A program made the translations under genes and the position numbers. This document shows, one piece after another, positions 23,341-34,439 of a stretch of 64,000 nt of DNA (positions are counted from its first letter, which is position 1; every line of letters starts with the position of its first letter). The notes beneath the pieces are model-generated. The model did not search any database. It had not been told where the DNA came from and saw only the letters and a program-made list of their open reading frames with translations. The DNA lies in contig BROG01000474.1 of the NCBI GenBank assembly GCA_030159075.1, forward strand, positions 517,798-581,797, written 5' to 3'. Source of the DNA: Atrina japonica. Taxonomy: Eukaryota; Mollusca; Bivalvia; Pterioida; Pinnidae.

Positions 23341-23741
23341 AAATTTCCTATTTACTTGCTGATGGTATGGGTCCTCATTTCAGACACGAACTGATAAATG
23401 ATCTTTGTGACTCTGGGGCTAAGTTTTCCCTCCATTTTGATGAAACGACCCAGGCCCGAGTAAAAAAGCAGATGGACCTCAGGATTTGATACTGGTCTTC
23501 TCAAAATGATGAAGTTTGGTGTAGATATTATATATCTCTTTTCTTTGGTCATGCAGAAGCAATTAAAGTGTCAAACAGCATAATGGATGTCTTTCAGGAG
23601 GACAAGATACCACTAAGCCAGCTTACAGCTCTTGGCATGGACGGACCAAATGTTAATAAAGCAATTATGTCAAAACTTTAGAGTCAGATCAAAGGAAAAG
23701 TTCCTGACCACTCTGGGCTAGTACACATTGGTAGTTGCAAC
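23340..23741 (+). pseudogene. hAT transposase, first catalytic segment (stops)
   Basis: The frame reads HFDETTQARVKKQMDL, a TGA stop, then YWSSQNDEVWCRYY, FFGHAEAIKV, and ALGMDGPNVN before a TAG stop near 23680. The D in FDETT and the D in GMDGPN match the first two acidic residues of the hAT catalytic triad. Two in-frame stops make it non-functional. Confidence 0.7.
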
Positions 23742-24401
23742 ATGCATATTGTGCATAACAGCTTTGGAAAAGGGATAGATGAGTATGGCAATGTTGTAGA
23801 ACATCTATGCCTGGATCTGTTCTACTTGTTTAAACACAGTGCAGCTAGACGAGAAGACTACAAAGCTCTTCAAATTGATTTGGACATTGAAGCCAACAAA
23901 TTTCAAAGGCATACAGAGGTGAGATGGTTGTCACTTGGGCCATCTGTTGACATACTCCTTGAACAATGGGATGCAATTATTGCATTTTTGAAAAACCTGG
24001 AAAAATCAGAGAAAAATGTTCCAAAAAGAGTCAATTTTAAAAGGATACAGCTGGCTTTAATTGGACATACAGTAGAAACTAGGGTTGAAGCATTATTTTT
24101 AGCTGGTGTCTATCCTCTTTTCAAAAGCTTCCTCCTATTGTCTCAAACAGACGCCACTTGGGTTCATCTGCTTCATGACAGAATGAAAGATCTTTTGAAA
24201 ATTATGAACAGGTTCATTAAGCCAGAGGTTCTTAAAGGGAAATCAGGAACGGGATTACTTAGCATCAATGTCAGCGATGTGAAGAATTGTCTAAGTGACC
24301 AGGACATAGTGATTGGAGACAAAGTCAAAAACCAAATGAAGCAGTTAAGCCTGGAACAGCAGAGGAAACAAATGCTAGGTATAAGAGCATTTTTACCGTA
24401 A
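23742..24401 (+). pseudogene. hAT transposase, central segment
   Basis: A 219-codon open segment: NMHIVHNSFGKG at the start, then the typical VRWLSLGPSVDILLEQW. It is in the same frame as the previous segment and would read on after the stop. It breaks after GIRAFLP, where the protein continues in another frame at 24407. Confidence 0.8.
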
Positions 24402-24406
24402 AGCTT

Positions 24407-24871
24407 GTGAAACATTTACAGAAACGTCTTCCTTTGGGGAATGCCTTGATAATGAGTCTTGGATGTTTGAATCCACTCAAAAAGACAAGTAAAGACAGTG
24501 AGTCTGTAAGATTCATTCAGCAAATAACCAGACAACTAGAGCCCACAGTTGATGTTGTTTTGGTCACTGATGAGTGGAAATGCTATCAGCAGGATAGTAG
24601 TTTGCCTGTAGCAACAAAGGACCAAAGAGTTGATCACTACTGGAGAGAGGTAGTTGCCTTGAAGGATGGTGATGGCAAACCAAAATACAAGTTATTGAAG
24701 AATGTGATAAAAACAGCTTTAGTATTGCCACATGGAAATGCAGATGTGGAAAGGAGTTTGTCAGTCAATATTAATGTAGTAACAGATGATAAAAATCAGT
24801 TGTCAGAGCAGACAGTCAATGGAATAAGAATGGTGAAGGATGCTGTGGCTTTCTTTGACCCAAAAAACTAA
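24407..24871 (+). pseudogene. hAT transposase, C-terminal dimerisation segment
   Basis: Carries YKLLKNVIKTALVLPHGNAD then VERSLSVN, the conserved hAT C-terminal dimerisation motif. It ends with AVAFFDPKN at a frameshift. The last part follows in another frame at 24875-25046. Confidence 0.82.
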
Positions 24872-24874
24872 AAA

Positions 24875-25046
24875 ACCAGAGAAAATTCCTTTCACAAAAG
24901 AACTAATAAAGTCAATGAAAACTGCTCTTGCTAGTTACCAAGCACGGCTTGAAGAGGAAAGGAACAAGAGAGAAGAGGAATTATCCAGAGCCAGAAGGAA
25001 AAAAGAAGAACATGATAGATTAACGAGAATGCAAGAATTTTTGTAA
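24875..25046 (+). pseudogene. hAT transposase, charged C-terminal tail
   Basis: KPEKIPFTKELIKSMKTA followed by a Glu/Arg/Lys-rich coiled-coil-like tail ending MQEFL and stop. Such a tail follows the dimerisation domain in this transposase type. It is displaced from the preceding segment by one frameshift in an A run near 24870. Confidence 0.65.
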
Positions 25047-25317
25047 TGATTGTGTACAAATAGTCTGTTTGATAGAAACTGTCGACATATTGAAGGATTG
25101 TATCTCTTATCTTGTGTTTCATTTCATGTTATCTACAATAAATTGCAAAACTGGCTGGATTTGTATGCAGCAACAATAAAATTGCAACCAAATTCTTTAA
25201 TAGAAACCCGATTTATTTCTATAAATCTGCTGTAAAATCCCTATATTTTCCCTATAAATGTTTTTAAAAATCCCTATAATCCTATATTTTTTAGACCAAA
25301 AATGGTTTGACACCCTG

Positions 25318-26730
25318 TGGTACACATGTTCCTTATGATGTCCTGACCAAGTGTTGTTGTTTTTGGGCCGATCCGAAATCAAACAGAGCTGCCCCTGGCA
25401 ACTGATTGGCTGAGACATTTTCAACTTCTTCTTAGGAACAACTGAACCGATTGCCTTCAAACTTGGTACACATGTTCCTTATAATATCGCAACCAAGTGT
25501 TGTTGTTTTTGGGGCGGATCGGAAATTTAAAATGGCCGCCCTGGCATCAGATTGACTAAGACATTTTCAACTTCTTCATAAGAACCAATGTATCAATTGC
25601 CTTCAAAGCTCGTACATATGTTCCTTATGATGTCCTGACCAATTGTTGTTGTTTTTTGGACGGATCCGAAATCCAAAATGGCCGACCTGGAATCTGAATG
25701 GCTGAGACACATTCAACTTCTTCTTAGGAACCACTAAATCAATTGTCTTTAAACTTGGTACAAATGTTCCTTATGATGTCCTGATTAAGTGTTGTTGTTT
25801 TTTGGGTGGATCCGAAACCATGATGACTGACCCTGGCGTCTGATTGGCTGAGGCATTTTCAACTTCTTCTTAAGAACAACTGAACCGATTGCCTTCAAAC
25901 TTGGTACATATGTTCCTTATGATATTCTGACCAAATGAGGTTGTTTTTTGGCCGATCCAAAATCCAAAATGGTCAAGCTGGAATCTGATTGGTTGAGATA
26001 CATTCAACTTCTTCTTAAAAACCACTAAATCGATTGTCTTCAAACTTGGTACACATGTTTCTTATGATTCCTAACCAAGTGTTGTTGTTTTTTGTGTGGA
26101 TCCGAAACCAAGATGGCCGACCCTGGCGTCTGATTGGCGAAGACATTTTCAACTTCTTCTTAAGAACTAATAAACCAATTGCCTTCAAACTTGGTATACA
26201 TGTTTTTGGTCTGGTCCAGTTTTGTTTTTTAGGCCGGTCCGAAATCCATGATGGCCGTCCTGGCATCTGTTTGGCAGAAACATTTTGAAATACTTCTCAA
26301 GAACAACTGAACCGATGGCCTTCAAATATGGTACACATGCTTTTTGTAATACCAATTGTTGTTTTTTGGGCCGATCTGTAATCCAAGATGGCCAACCTGG
26401 CATCTGATTGGCTGAGACATTTTCAATTACTTAAGAACCACTGAACTGATTGCCTTCAAACTTGGTGCACATCTTCCTTATGATATCCTGACTAAGCGTT
26501 GTTTTTTTTTTTGGCCAATCCGAAAATCCAAGATGGCCACCCTGGCGTCTGATTAGCTTAGACATTTTCAACTTATGACTGAACCACTGAACTGACTGTC
26601 TTCAAACCTTGTACGCATATTGTTTCCTGAACAGGTGTTGTTTTTCAGGCTGATCTGATCCTGGTCTCTGATTGTCTGAAATATTTTCAACTAAATCTTA
26701 AGAACCACTGAACCAACTCAACCAGAACAC
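25318..26730. repeat. 136-bp satellite monomers, right part
   Basis: About ten monomers continue after the transposon. They are more diverged than those at 20558-22019 and show no clear 409-bp order beyond the first unit. The phrase GATGGCC(G/A) is spaced by about 140 bp. Decay toward the edge is usual for satellite borders. Confidence 0.8.
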
Positions 26731-27144
26731 CTTAATTAAAGACATTTTGCTCTTTGCGAAAATGGTGATTGTCAACACTGTCATCATTACTATGAAATAT
26801 ATATTAGAAGATCCTGTGAACTGGATGAACTTCAGGATCTAGAGCCCCTTATTACAATTATAACCCTTTGTTACAGTTTTGTGATGGCCTCTCTATGAGG
26901 TAACATCATTAACTTTTGTAATTCAGTATTGATCACATTACCATGTGCAATGCCCATAATCTATGGTTTGCAACCCCTTGTTTGCAGAGTTATGGCCCTT
27001 TGCCATAATGTCACTAATATATTGTCTTGAAAATTTTTAAATCCACTATAGATACCAAGCCTTCTGATCAGCATAATGTTAACAAGAAGTGTCATTGTTT
27101 GCACAGATCATAATGATTCCACCATTACCACTATTGCTTAATTC
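26731..27144. other. No feature recognised
   Basis: Unique-looking sequence between the satellite and the Penelope-like copy. No convincing open frame, RNA or repeat was seen. Confidence 0.45.
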
Positions 27145-28360
27145 TCTTTAGCTCAGTTACGAATTCTGGTAATCCTACATACACACGTAGCTCACTTTCA
27201 AAGGACGAGATCCTTCAAAATCACGTATCCGTATTACGCTCATTTGATATACCTACAACGGATACCGATTTCGAGCTACCATATTTATATTGGATACCTA
27301 AACTTCATAAAACCCCATATAAGCAAAGGTACATAGCAGGATCCAGCAAATGTTCTACCAAACCTTTATCTTTACTCCTTACCAAGATATTGGCAGCCGT
27401 TAAGGAGAAACTTCAACAATACTGTACAGTTGCTTATTCCAGAAGCGGTGTAAATCAGATGTTGATACTTAAAAATTCTAAACAGCTTTTAGAAAATTTG
27501 AAGGCACACAATTTTTCTCGAATTCACAGTATCAAAACTTATGATTTCTCTACTCTTTACACTACTATTCCGCAAAAAAAATTAAAAGAAAGACTTTTCA
27601 GCATCATAGACAACTGCTTTTCACTAAAGGTGGTACCCGAAAATTTAAATATCTAGTGATTGGCTATCAGGATACTTATTTCGTCAAACACCACTCTGAT
27701 TCTACACATAAATATACTGAAGTTGATATTAAAAAACATGCTGGAATTTCTAATAGACAATATATTTGTAATGTTCGGAGACGTGGTCTTTCAACAAACT
27801 GTCGGCATTCCTATAGGAACCAATTGTGCTCCTTTGTTGGCCGACCTGTTCCTTTATTCATACGAAGCAGACTTCATTCAGAAACTGCTGAATCAAAAGA
27901 AGAATAAGTTAGCGGTGTCCTTTAATTTGACATTTAGATATATCGACGATGTTTTGTCAATTAATAATGACAATTTTCATACATATGTCAATGCGATATA
28001 TCCCAGCGAACTAGAAATTAAAGATACAACAGAATCAAGCACACACGCTTCATACTTAGACATTTTACTTAATATAAACACAGACGGGAAATTAGCAACG
28101 AAGCTATACGATAAACGCGACGATTTCGGCTTTCCCATCGTAAATTTTCCACATTTAAGTAGTAATATCCCTCAGTCACCCGCATATGGAGTTTATATTT
28201 CACAAATGATCCGATATGCCAGGGCGTGCACAACATATGAAGATTTCATATACAGAGGTAAACTACTCACTGACAAATTATTGACACAGGGATATCGAAA
28301 ACCGCGTTCCGCAAGTTTTACGGTCGGTATAATAGTCTTTTTTGCGATTACTTTGTTTCA
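27145..28360 (+). pseudogene. Penelope-like reverse transcriptase, copy 1 (5'-truncated, frameshifted)
   Basis: Three frame segments give one reverse transcriptase. The first (about 27145-27640) has ELPYLYWIPKLHKTPYKQRY, SRSGVNQM and TYDFSTLYTTIP. The second (to about 27735) has GYQDTYFVKHHSDS. The third (to 28360) has VFQQTVGIPIGTNCAPLLAD, FRYIDDVLSINN with the catalytic YIDD, ASYLDILL and SQMIRYARAC. The PKLHK motif and overall order fit Penelope-like elements. Such enzymes copy element RNA at broken DNA ends. No GIY-YIG nuclease was seen downstream. Two frameshifts and loss of the N-terminal region make it dead. A different RT lineage with the same core is possible. Confidence 0.75.
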
Positions 28361-28645
28361 CTAAGTGAAATGTTGAGTTGCCTTTTCGTTGGCGGTTGTT
28401 GAGACGTCTGTACCAATTGTGACGAGGATACACTCCTCACGTGTTTCACTGGACTTGACTGTGGACTCACGGCGGGTGTGACCGGTCGACAGGGGATGCT
28501 TACTCCTCCATGGCACCTGATCCCACCTCTTGGTTTCCAGAGGTCCGTGTTTGTCCATTTTTACCGGATTTGTATCTATGTCCTGGACATTCTATTGATT
28601 TATGCTTTGGTATCTGAGGTTTTTATATTATATATTAGAATTTTC
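28360..28645 (+). mobile_element. Penelope-like 3' tail, family A (with copy 1)
   Basis: Starts near AGTGAAATGTTGAGTTGCC, contains CACGGCGGGTGTGACCGGTC and CCATGGCACCTGATCCCACC, and ends TTTATGCTTTGGTATCTGAG. It follows the reverse transcriptase directly, as at 39118-39405. Its open frame (TGRQGMLTPPW...) recurs only because the DNA is repeated. Confidence 0.75.
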
Positions 28646-28864
28646 ATCCAGACATCTTGTGCATATGATTTCTAACTTGCTACAAATTATCCTCATGAAG
28701 TCCCTACCATGTGCTGCTACTTATGTTGCTCAAGCCTATGAAAATCTCAGACATTACCTCCTGCAAATCATGTGAGCGTCAAGGTCCATGGGTCCCCTGT
28801 TTATGACACTATATTGTGCGTAGAGGAAAGCATTCGTATATTTAAAGACATCTTGCTGCTCAAT

Positions 28865-28975
28865 GACTGTAATTGCCGAGTATAGGCCAAAATTTGAAGC
28901 CCTTCACCGGCATTTGGTGACGTCTCCATCTGAGTAAAAGATTCTTGAGTGGGACGTTAAACAACTATAAACAAA
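28865..28975 (-). mobile_element. SINE family 2 body fragment
   Basis: GCCCTTCACCGGCATTTGG, TGACGTCTCCATCTGAGTAA and GAGTGGGACGTTAAACAAC are the reverse complement of the family-2 body at 8521-8640 and 59490-59600. A and AAC runs near 28970 form its 3' end. Confidence 0.7.
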
Positions 28976-28989
28976 CATGAAATAGTCAT

Positions 28990-29551
28990 TCAACGTCTGG
29001 ACATGGGACAACAATTTACTCATTTCGAGCTAGTAAAGAGCACAAAGGATTTTGTTTATGCAAATTATTCTCTACAGAATCTCTACAACACAACCACACA
29101 CCACAAATGTCACAAATCTAAGCACCACTCTACTATAACTTATGGAATATCGCTGACCGTGTGGAGACATACTGATCACCTTGGTGGATGCCAGGTCATT
29201 TACCACAAACTAGCCAACGCCTCGTTCGACAAATCAACAATGTATGGTGAGGTAAAGAGAACGTATCAATACGAGACCGCCAACAAAGAACCATTATTCA
29301 CTTTACCGTACCGTGTTCAACAAAACTTCAAAGGTGATACAAACAACCGTGCAGTGCATCTTTTTGATAGCAATGGAATATTCTTGAAACTTCTTACTTA
29401 CAGAGAGGGCGTCCAACATCCAGCCTCTCTTGCCTTAGATCATGATAAAATTTGGCATGGAAGCCTGTATGGACGAGTATCTATAAATATATGTGTACTA
29501 GTAAATAAGAACATTGGATTTATATATTATGATGGCATTAAAATTCAATGA
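28990..29551 (+). pseudogene. TRIM-like (B-box/NHL) gene remnant, beta-propeller part only
   Basis: The open frame resembles the last 200 residues of the protein at 57781-59307. Shared phrases include YGISL, RTYQY, YRVQQNF (YRVKQNF in the intact gene), DTNNRAVHLFDSNGIFLKLL (DTNNHAVHLLDCNGTFLKLL) and GSLYG. The segment between YRVQQNF and DTNN, about 55 codons in the intact gene, is missing in frame. No B-box or coiled coil precedes it. It is a truncated, internally deleted duplicate, although its 182-codon frame is still open. Confidence 0.8.
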
Positions 29552-30139
29552 TATATTCAAGATAGCTGTTAGATTGTGTAAAATATAATTCTGGAAAACA
29601 TCTGAGGTCAAAATAATGATTATCCAATTTCTCTTTTTGATAGAAGATTTCACTAATTAGAAGTACTAATATAACAAATATATTTTCATAAAAGTTCTGA
29701 ATATGACTACCCTATGGGTCTACATATACATGAGCAAATCTTATGAAAATGGCTTCGAAAACAATAAAACGGGGCAATAGCAATGAATTTATTATCATTT
29801 TCTAAATACCTGTTTAATAAATATAAACGTATTATATTCATAGTACACCGCCATTCTGAAATCCGATCACTTCCCGATACCGACCATATTATCAATTCCG
29901 GATTTCCCCTTTTATTTGCTAGTAAAAATAACTTCTAATTACCCGGTCTCTCTAAATTAGGAACACTAGACAAATTATCAAGGTAAAAACGTGTTCATGT
30001 ACTAAAAATAATTTCCAAATACCGACCACACCTGTGGCGACTTCGCTATGCTGTTCAACCGTGAAAGAGATTTCAAAGGTTATCAAACGGTGTGCATGAT
30101 TTCAAAACTGCATACATACATGTACTATACACAACACTT

Positions 30140-30142
<3 letters not shown>
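29552..30142. other. No feature recognised
   Basis: AT-rich sequence between the TRIM remnant and a TA microsatellite. Nothing supportable was found. Confidence 0.4.

Positions 30143-30225
<83 letters not shown>
30143..30225. repeat. (TA)n microsatellite, about 41 units
   Basis: Uninterrupted TA dinucleotides. Reading frames across it are Tyr-Ile artefacts. Confidence 0.98.
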
Positions 30226-30231
<6 letters not shown>

Positions 30232-30514
30232 AACTTGAAATCGTGGATTCTCAGAAAGATTTATCATTTCTTGAAAGTATTCTTTGATGGCTCTTTATTC
30301 TTAAAGGCAGAGTTTTATATACTAAACGCGTGTTTGAGAAATCAATTTGTTAAATATCGCGTTCGATTCGCCTTGATGGCCACAACACGCTTTCCTGGAG
30401 TTTTGAGCCTAAGCGACATGTGGTAAGTAATCGATTAGAATCCATTGCATTCACTGACAGCATCCAATGTATTGAAACAGAAAAACATTGGTTTTGGAAT
30501 AAAATTTTGAACGA

Positions 30515-31075
30515 GTGATGCCTCGCATGATTGCAAATGATCATCTGGGATGTCTCAAAGCAATGTGGCAAGGCAGTTTGGAGTTCATATTAACACTGTA
30601 AATGCTTTATGGAGACGACATCAGCAAACTGGCATCGTTTGGGACCGCCCACGTCGGCAATATACGTTTGCGTAATCGATTCCAATCGGCTTCTTTGACT
30701 GGTAGAAGCATCCCTTGCCATCGACTGATAAGGTCTCGTAAGGAACAGATTGTGTGGTGTAGGAGACATCGTCGTTTCAATAACAAAGATTGGGCGGATG
30801 TTCTGTTTACGGATGAGTCGAGATTTCATATCGACAGCAGTGACGGTCGTGTTCGGGCTTACCGTCGTGCCGGAGAACGTTACATTGATACCTGCGTTAT
30901 TCAGCACCGCCAATTTGGCGGAGGGAGCGTTATGGTCTGGGTGGAATTACAACACATGGTAGGGACCCCTTTGGTGATAGTGGAGGTCAGCATGTCATTC
31001 CATTCATTCACAACAACTAATGTAACGTAAACAACTTTGTATCGAAGACAGAATCGGAGACAAGTGCGTCTACGT
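30515..31075 (+). pseudogene. Tc1/mariner-type transposase, internally deleted
   Basis: The N-terminal helix-turn-helix is present: GMSQSNVARQFGVHINTVNA, LWRRHQQTG and WDRPRR (about 30548-30650). After a deletion the frame gives LRNRFQSASLTG, then the first catalytic region WADVLFTDESRFHID, the phrases RRAGERYIDTCV and GGGSVMVW, and stops near 31029. Homology continues weakly in another frame to about 31075. The later catalytic acids and the C-terminus are absent. Working relatives cut and paste DNA at TA sites; this copy cannot. Confidence 0.85.
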
Positions 31076-31079
31076 ATTT

Positions 31080-31919
31080 TTAATTCACACAAAAATTATT
31101 ATTATTTGTCGAATTGGCAATGTAGCTTCGAATTACTTGCTAATGACATCGATTCAAGTAATTGCATTGTAAAGGTTCTCCGAATGTTTAACCTACAGAT
31201 AACTTGCATATAACATTTACGTCAGAGAAATGCTATATTTGCGAGAATAAAACGAGCTAATTATAATTGTCAATATCGTCTTCAGAGTTTTATTGTATTA
31301 ACTTTTCAGGCTTGTTATTTTGCCCTTTGACTTAAAGGCAAACCTACAATGTGCACCTAGCGCTACAATATATATACATGTATATATCACATTGATATGT
31401 AATGGTTATACCTCTTTCAACCAAAACAACATTATTTTAATGTGTGCAACATTAATATAAGTTATTGTACATTACTAACACTAACATTGACACTTGTTTC
31501 TTGGAAAAACGAAAACGTCGATATGAGTTAATTTTACGAGATATAGTTCATAAAATAAACTTTGTCACCGAGTATATTGTCCATTATTTTGGCCGTTACT
31601 GATACGATTACCAAATTAATGTCTAATTCTGCAATTATATGGATATCATCTAATATCTTTTTATTTATTAATTATAGCTTATAACAAGACCCTGAATCGA
31701 GAATATTTTTCTTCTATGAGGTTGCATACAGCATCCAAATCTTTTTTTATTGTTGTTTTACTCCTCACCAGCTTTTGTATTTTCCAGTGGGTTTTTTGGT
31801 AATTATCGTCTAATAACTGAAATGCTCTTAATACATATTGTCAAGGTACACTATATCAGACCAGCATCTATAATAATAGATTTAAAACTAATGTGTGGCC
31901 TGATAGGTTAGGATGATTA
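31080..31919. other. No feature recognised
   Basis: AT-rich sequence. Terminal inverted repeats for the neighbouring Tc1 remnant were not identified. Confidence 0.4.
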
Positions 31920-32165
31920 CTTGTTTTTGTATTACGCCATACTCTACAACATTTCAGTTTTATGGCGGTAACCAGATTTTAATGATGGAGGGGAGAACCT
32001 AGGAATAATGTACACGGGAAGAGAATACATACCTTTCAAAGTAAACTGCCAGTCTTCTAATTAAGTCATTTTAGGTTCCAATCGGACTCGGTCCTGTGCT
32101 GACAAACCTGAGAAACATCATGGCTGAAATGCAGGATGCCCTAACCACTCTACCATGTAGGTCCC
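31920..32165 (-). mobile_element. tRNA-derived SINE (family 1), near full length
   Basis: On the minus strand the head is GACCTACATGGTAGAGTGG then TTAGGGCATCC, a tRNA A-box match. The body has GGTTCTCCCCTCCATCATT and GTTGTAGAGTATGGCGTAAT, and it ends in an A-rich tail near 31920. It is the longest family-1 copy here. Confidence 0.7.
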
Positions 32166-32259
32166 TGATGTCGGTTGATTCCAACATATCAAATCTCATC
32201 TAAAACGCCTTGATTTTTACTAAGTATACCAAGCGCTTGGCGATTGAACAGTTACTACA

Positions 32260-32385
32260 ATAATTAAATTCTTTGGTATGACCCGATGCCGAGAATCGAA
32301 CCCGAGACCTTCGAGTAGTGGGCCGCTGGTTGTTGTCTATGTTGTCTATTAATAGATTGTTCGACTCACAACCGGGAAATTCCAT
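32260..32385 (-). ncRNA. tRNA-like sequence (SINE head or tRNA pseudogene), minus strand
   Basis: Minus strand: GGTCTCGGGTTCGATTCTCG is a good B box, and the five bases on each side can pair as a T-arm. A full cloverleaf with acceptor and anticodon arms was not found, so this is most likely a tRNA-derived repeat rather than a working tRNA. Confidence 0.45.
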
Positions 32386-32489
32386 GTACCTAGTGCAATG
32401 TCCACTTTAAAGTATTTCTAAAATCCGACGTCACTTCATAACAATTTAAAGTGGCATTAGCTGTGTTTACTAAATAATTATTTTGAATT

Positions 32490-32750
32490 TTTCTACCTTT
32501 TACTACTTGTACTTGATGCACAATAACAAGAGCTATACATAGGCATAAACAACATCTTATATTCCTATAGAGTCAGGTCCAGTATGGTATGTAACTATGC
32601 ATATACAAATAGTAAAATTGAATTATTTAATTACAAGTGAAAAAATGACAAACCTTAATTTCTCAAGCAATATATAGGGATTTGTAAATGTATATGCCTG
32701 TGTTTTTTTTATTATTCTATATCAATCTAAGTAGTAACAAGGAAATAACA
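32490..32750. repeat. MITE with ACAATAACAA inverted ends, copy 2
   Basis: The left end includes GATGCACAATAACAAGAGC and the right end ATTCTATATCAATCTAAGTA. The interior has CATAGGCATAAAC mirrored by GTATATGCCTGTG. Same family as 14010-14260 and 59930-60190. Confidence 0.6.
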
Positions 32751-32843
32751 GCTTATGCCGCTTTAAGTTAATAAAATCAAATAAATGCATAATACATATA
32801 ACAAATATTAGAAGACATAGTCAGAATACGTACACGATACTGT

Positions 32844-32846
<3 letters not shown>

Positions 32847-32915
<69 letters not shown>
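32847..32915. repeat. (CT)n followed by (AC)n microsatellite
   Basis: About 25 CT units, then about nine AC units. Confidence 0.97.
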
Positions 32916-33009
32916 AAGATCGTATACATATACTTTATAACGCTCTCTTTGTGTGCTTAATTTCAATTTTATGTCTGCACAACCCCTTCTCGATTTCAAA
33001 AGGGATAAT

Positions 33010-33313
33010 GATTATTAAATAGGAAATGAGAGTTCTACGCCACCTCATCCCTCACTATATAAATTATAGTAATCACGCATTTGTGTCTGAGGAATGAGGG
33101 ATGAACCTTGTACGGTGACCCTAAATCCAATTTAGCTCACGTATTGTATAAATCAATTGAATGATAACAAAAACAATATTGTATTTGGAATTGTCACTAT
33201 CTAGTTATGTTTCACAATTACTTCTCTGAGTCGGATCCTTGTTATACTACAAATTTTGGTTAATAGCAATCACGGGTAAATATCTATGATGACTTCCCTA
33301 TGTAAATAATTCG
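33010..33313. other. No gene recognised
   Basis: A short mirrored pair around CATCCCTCACTATA and GAATGAGGGATGAA (33046-33103) suggests a tiny palindromic element. Otherwise nothing. Confidence 0.35.
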
Positions 33314-33671
33314 TTAAATTCCTGGATCTTTAGACGCCGTAGACTTTAAGTCGTCCAGTACTATGATATTTCCGACTCTGGGATCGATAAATGAATCTTG
33401 ATCTAAATCTACTGATATTCCCGGTATGAACAAAGGGAAAGACCAATGATTTGTTTGTACAGCCATATATTCCTTTGTGGATTTTGCAAAGATTGTGTTT
33501 CCGCATGAAGTTGGACCCGAAACATTGACTGTGAATGGATGCTTGAACGAAAATATTTGTTCTTGTGGTATTTGTGGCACTTCGTGTGGCATTTGTGGAA
33601 CTTCTTGCGGCACCTGCGGCACATTCTGAGGCACTCGTTGCAGCGTCTACGGCATTTATAATGGTCTGCAT
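33314..33671 (-). pseudogene. P-loop packaging-type ATPase fragment of a Polinton/adintovirus-like element
   Basis: A minus-strand open frame holds a Walker-A-like SGPTSCGNT after a conserved FKHPF phrase, and a Walker-B-like NIIVLDDL after GISVDLDQDSF. This layout is that of P-loop ATPases from large DNA transposons and related viruses, which drive genome packaging. The Walker A lysine expected after CG is asparagine, so ATP binding would be lost. The N-terminal PQ-rich repeat (VPQ, three or four times) looks like slippage. The C-terminal half is missing. The exact element group is uncertain. Confidence 0.5.
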
Positions 33672-33925
33672 TGCGTTTCCATTGTAAAATCTTTACCTCG
33701 TTTGTGGCGAAGTAAATCTTGAGTGCGAAAATAACTATTCAGATTACAATTATGACTCATGATGATCGATGTTAACATGTCCATAGAGAAAATGAAATAA
33801 AGCAGAAAGTAGTCTGTATACATAGGTTCTGTACTTCACTTTCCTTGACCCAGCTGTTAAACCTCTTGGGGTAGCCTAACCATTTTTCACGAAAATCTCA
33901 GAAACTCTTTAATCTCAACTTTGAA

Positions 33926-34115
33926 TCAATCGTTTCGCTTTTTATTGAATTTTTGTAGTTCACTATCGTAGAATGTTCCGTGTATTGGGTCACCGTCGTA
34001 ATCGAAGATGCCTTGTCGAAGATATCTTTTATCAATAGTAAAGATTTCTTCAGTTCTCGTAGTCACGTTGAAATATACTTCTAACACTTTAAATTCTAAC
34101 AACATCACCAACTTT
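33926..34115 (-). pseudogene. Integrase C-terminal fragment, Polinton-like element
   Basis: The minus strand reads KVGDVVRI, a frame break, then TRTEEIFTIDKR, YDGDPIHGTFYDSELQKF and a stop. The KxGDxVRI start and G-x-FY-x-x-EL end are typical of the C-terminal, DNA-binding part of retroviral-type integrases carried by Polinton/Maverick elements. The catalytic core is absent. It lies between two ATPase remnants on the same strand, which supports a common origin. Confidence 0.5.
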
Positions 34116-34439
34116 CACTCTTTAAATGGATTTAGAAATTTACTTTTTCACCGATAGTTCGGGCTTCTTGGAGTCTCGGCCTTACGCACAATTGGCTTAT
34201 GTTAAAGTCGATCGATTTTTATTGTTTTATATTTACTTTTAAAATACAGTTTTATTGACGAGTACATGTATTATGTAATATATGTGCTTTTCAACAATAT
34301 TTAAAATACATGAATCGGATGAATATATGAATAAAATATATGGTCACTAAAAGAAATGTTTCTAATCGTTAATGTTATCCTGAATGCCAAAATCAAAACA
34401 AGTTAACTGTGAAAACTATTCGTACCTCATCTTTTACAA

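Larger units (their letters stand above)
22026..25317 (+). mobile_element. hAT-type DNA transposon, complete ends, inactive
   Basis: The ends are CAGGGTGTCAA and TTGACACCCTG, an 11-bp perfect inverted repeat. The direct repeat TGGTAC flanks both sides (22020-22025 and 25318-25323), and removing one copy plus the element restores the satellite phrase. Subterminal runs rich in CCCTATATTTTCC occur at both ends. It encodes a BED-finger transposase in five broken segments (22885-25046). Target duplications of 8 bp are usual for hAT; the 6 bp here points to a less common subgroup or a shortened duplication. Confidence 0.88.

Noticed and set aside
22885..25046. A working BED-finger gene domesticated from a transposon
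   Set aside because: Several frameshifts and two in-frame stops interrupt it, and the transposon ends and target duplications are still intact.
28478..28675. Conserved-looking open frame beginning TGRQGMLTPPW, also at 39246
   Set aside because: It recurs because the DNA is the Penelope-like tail; frames are broken in the other copies, so there is no sign of protein-level selection.
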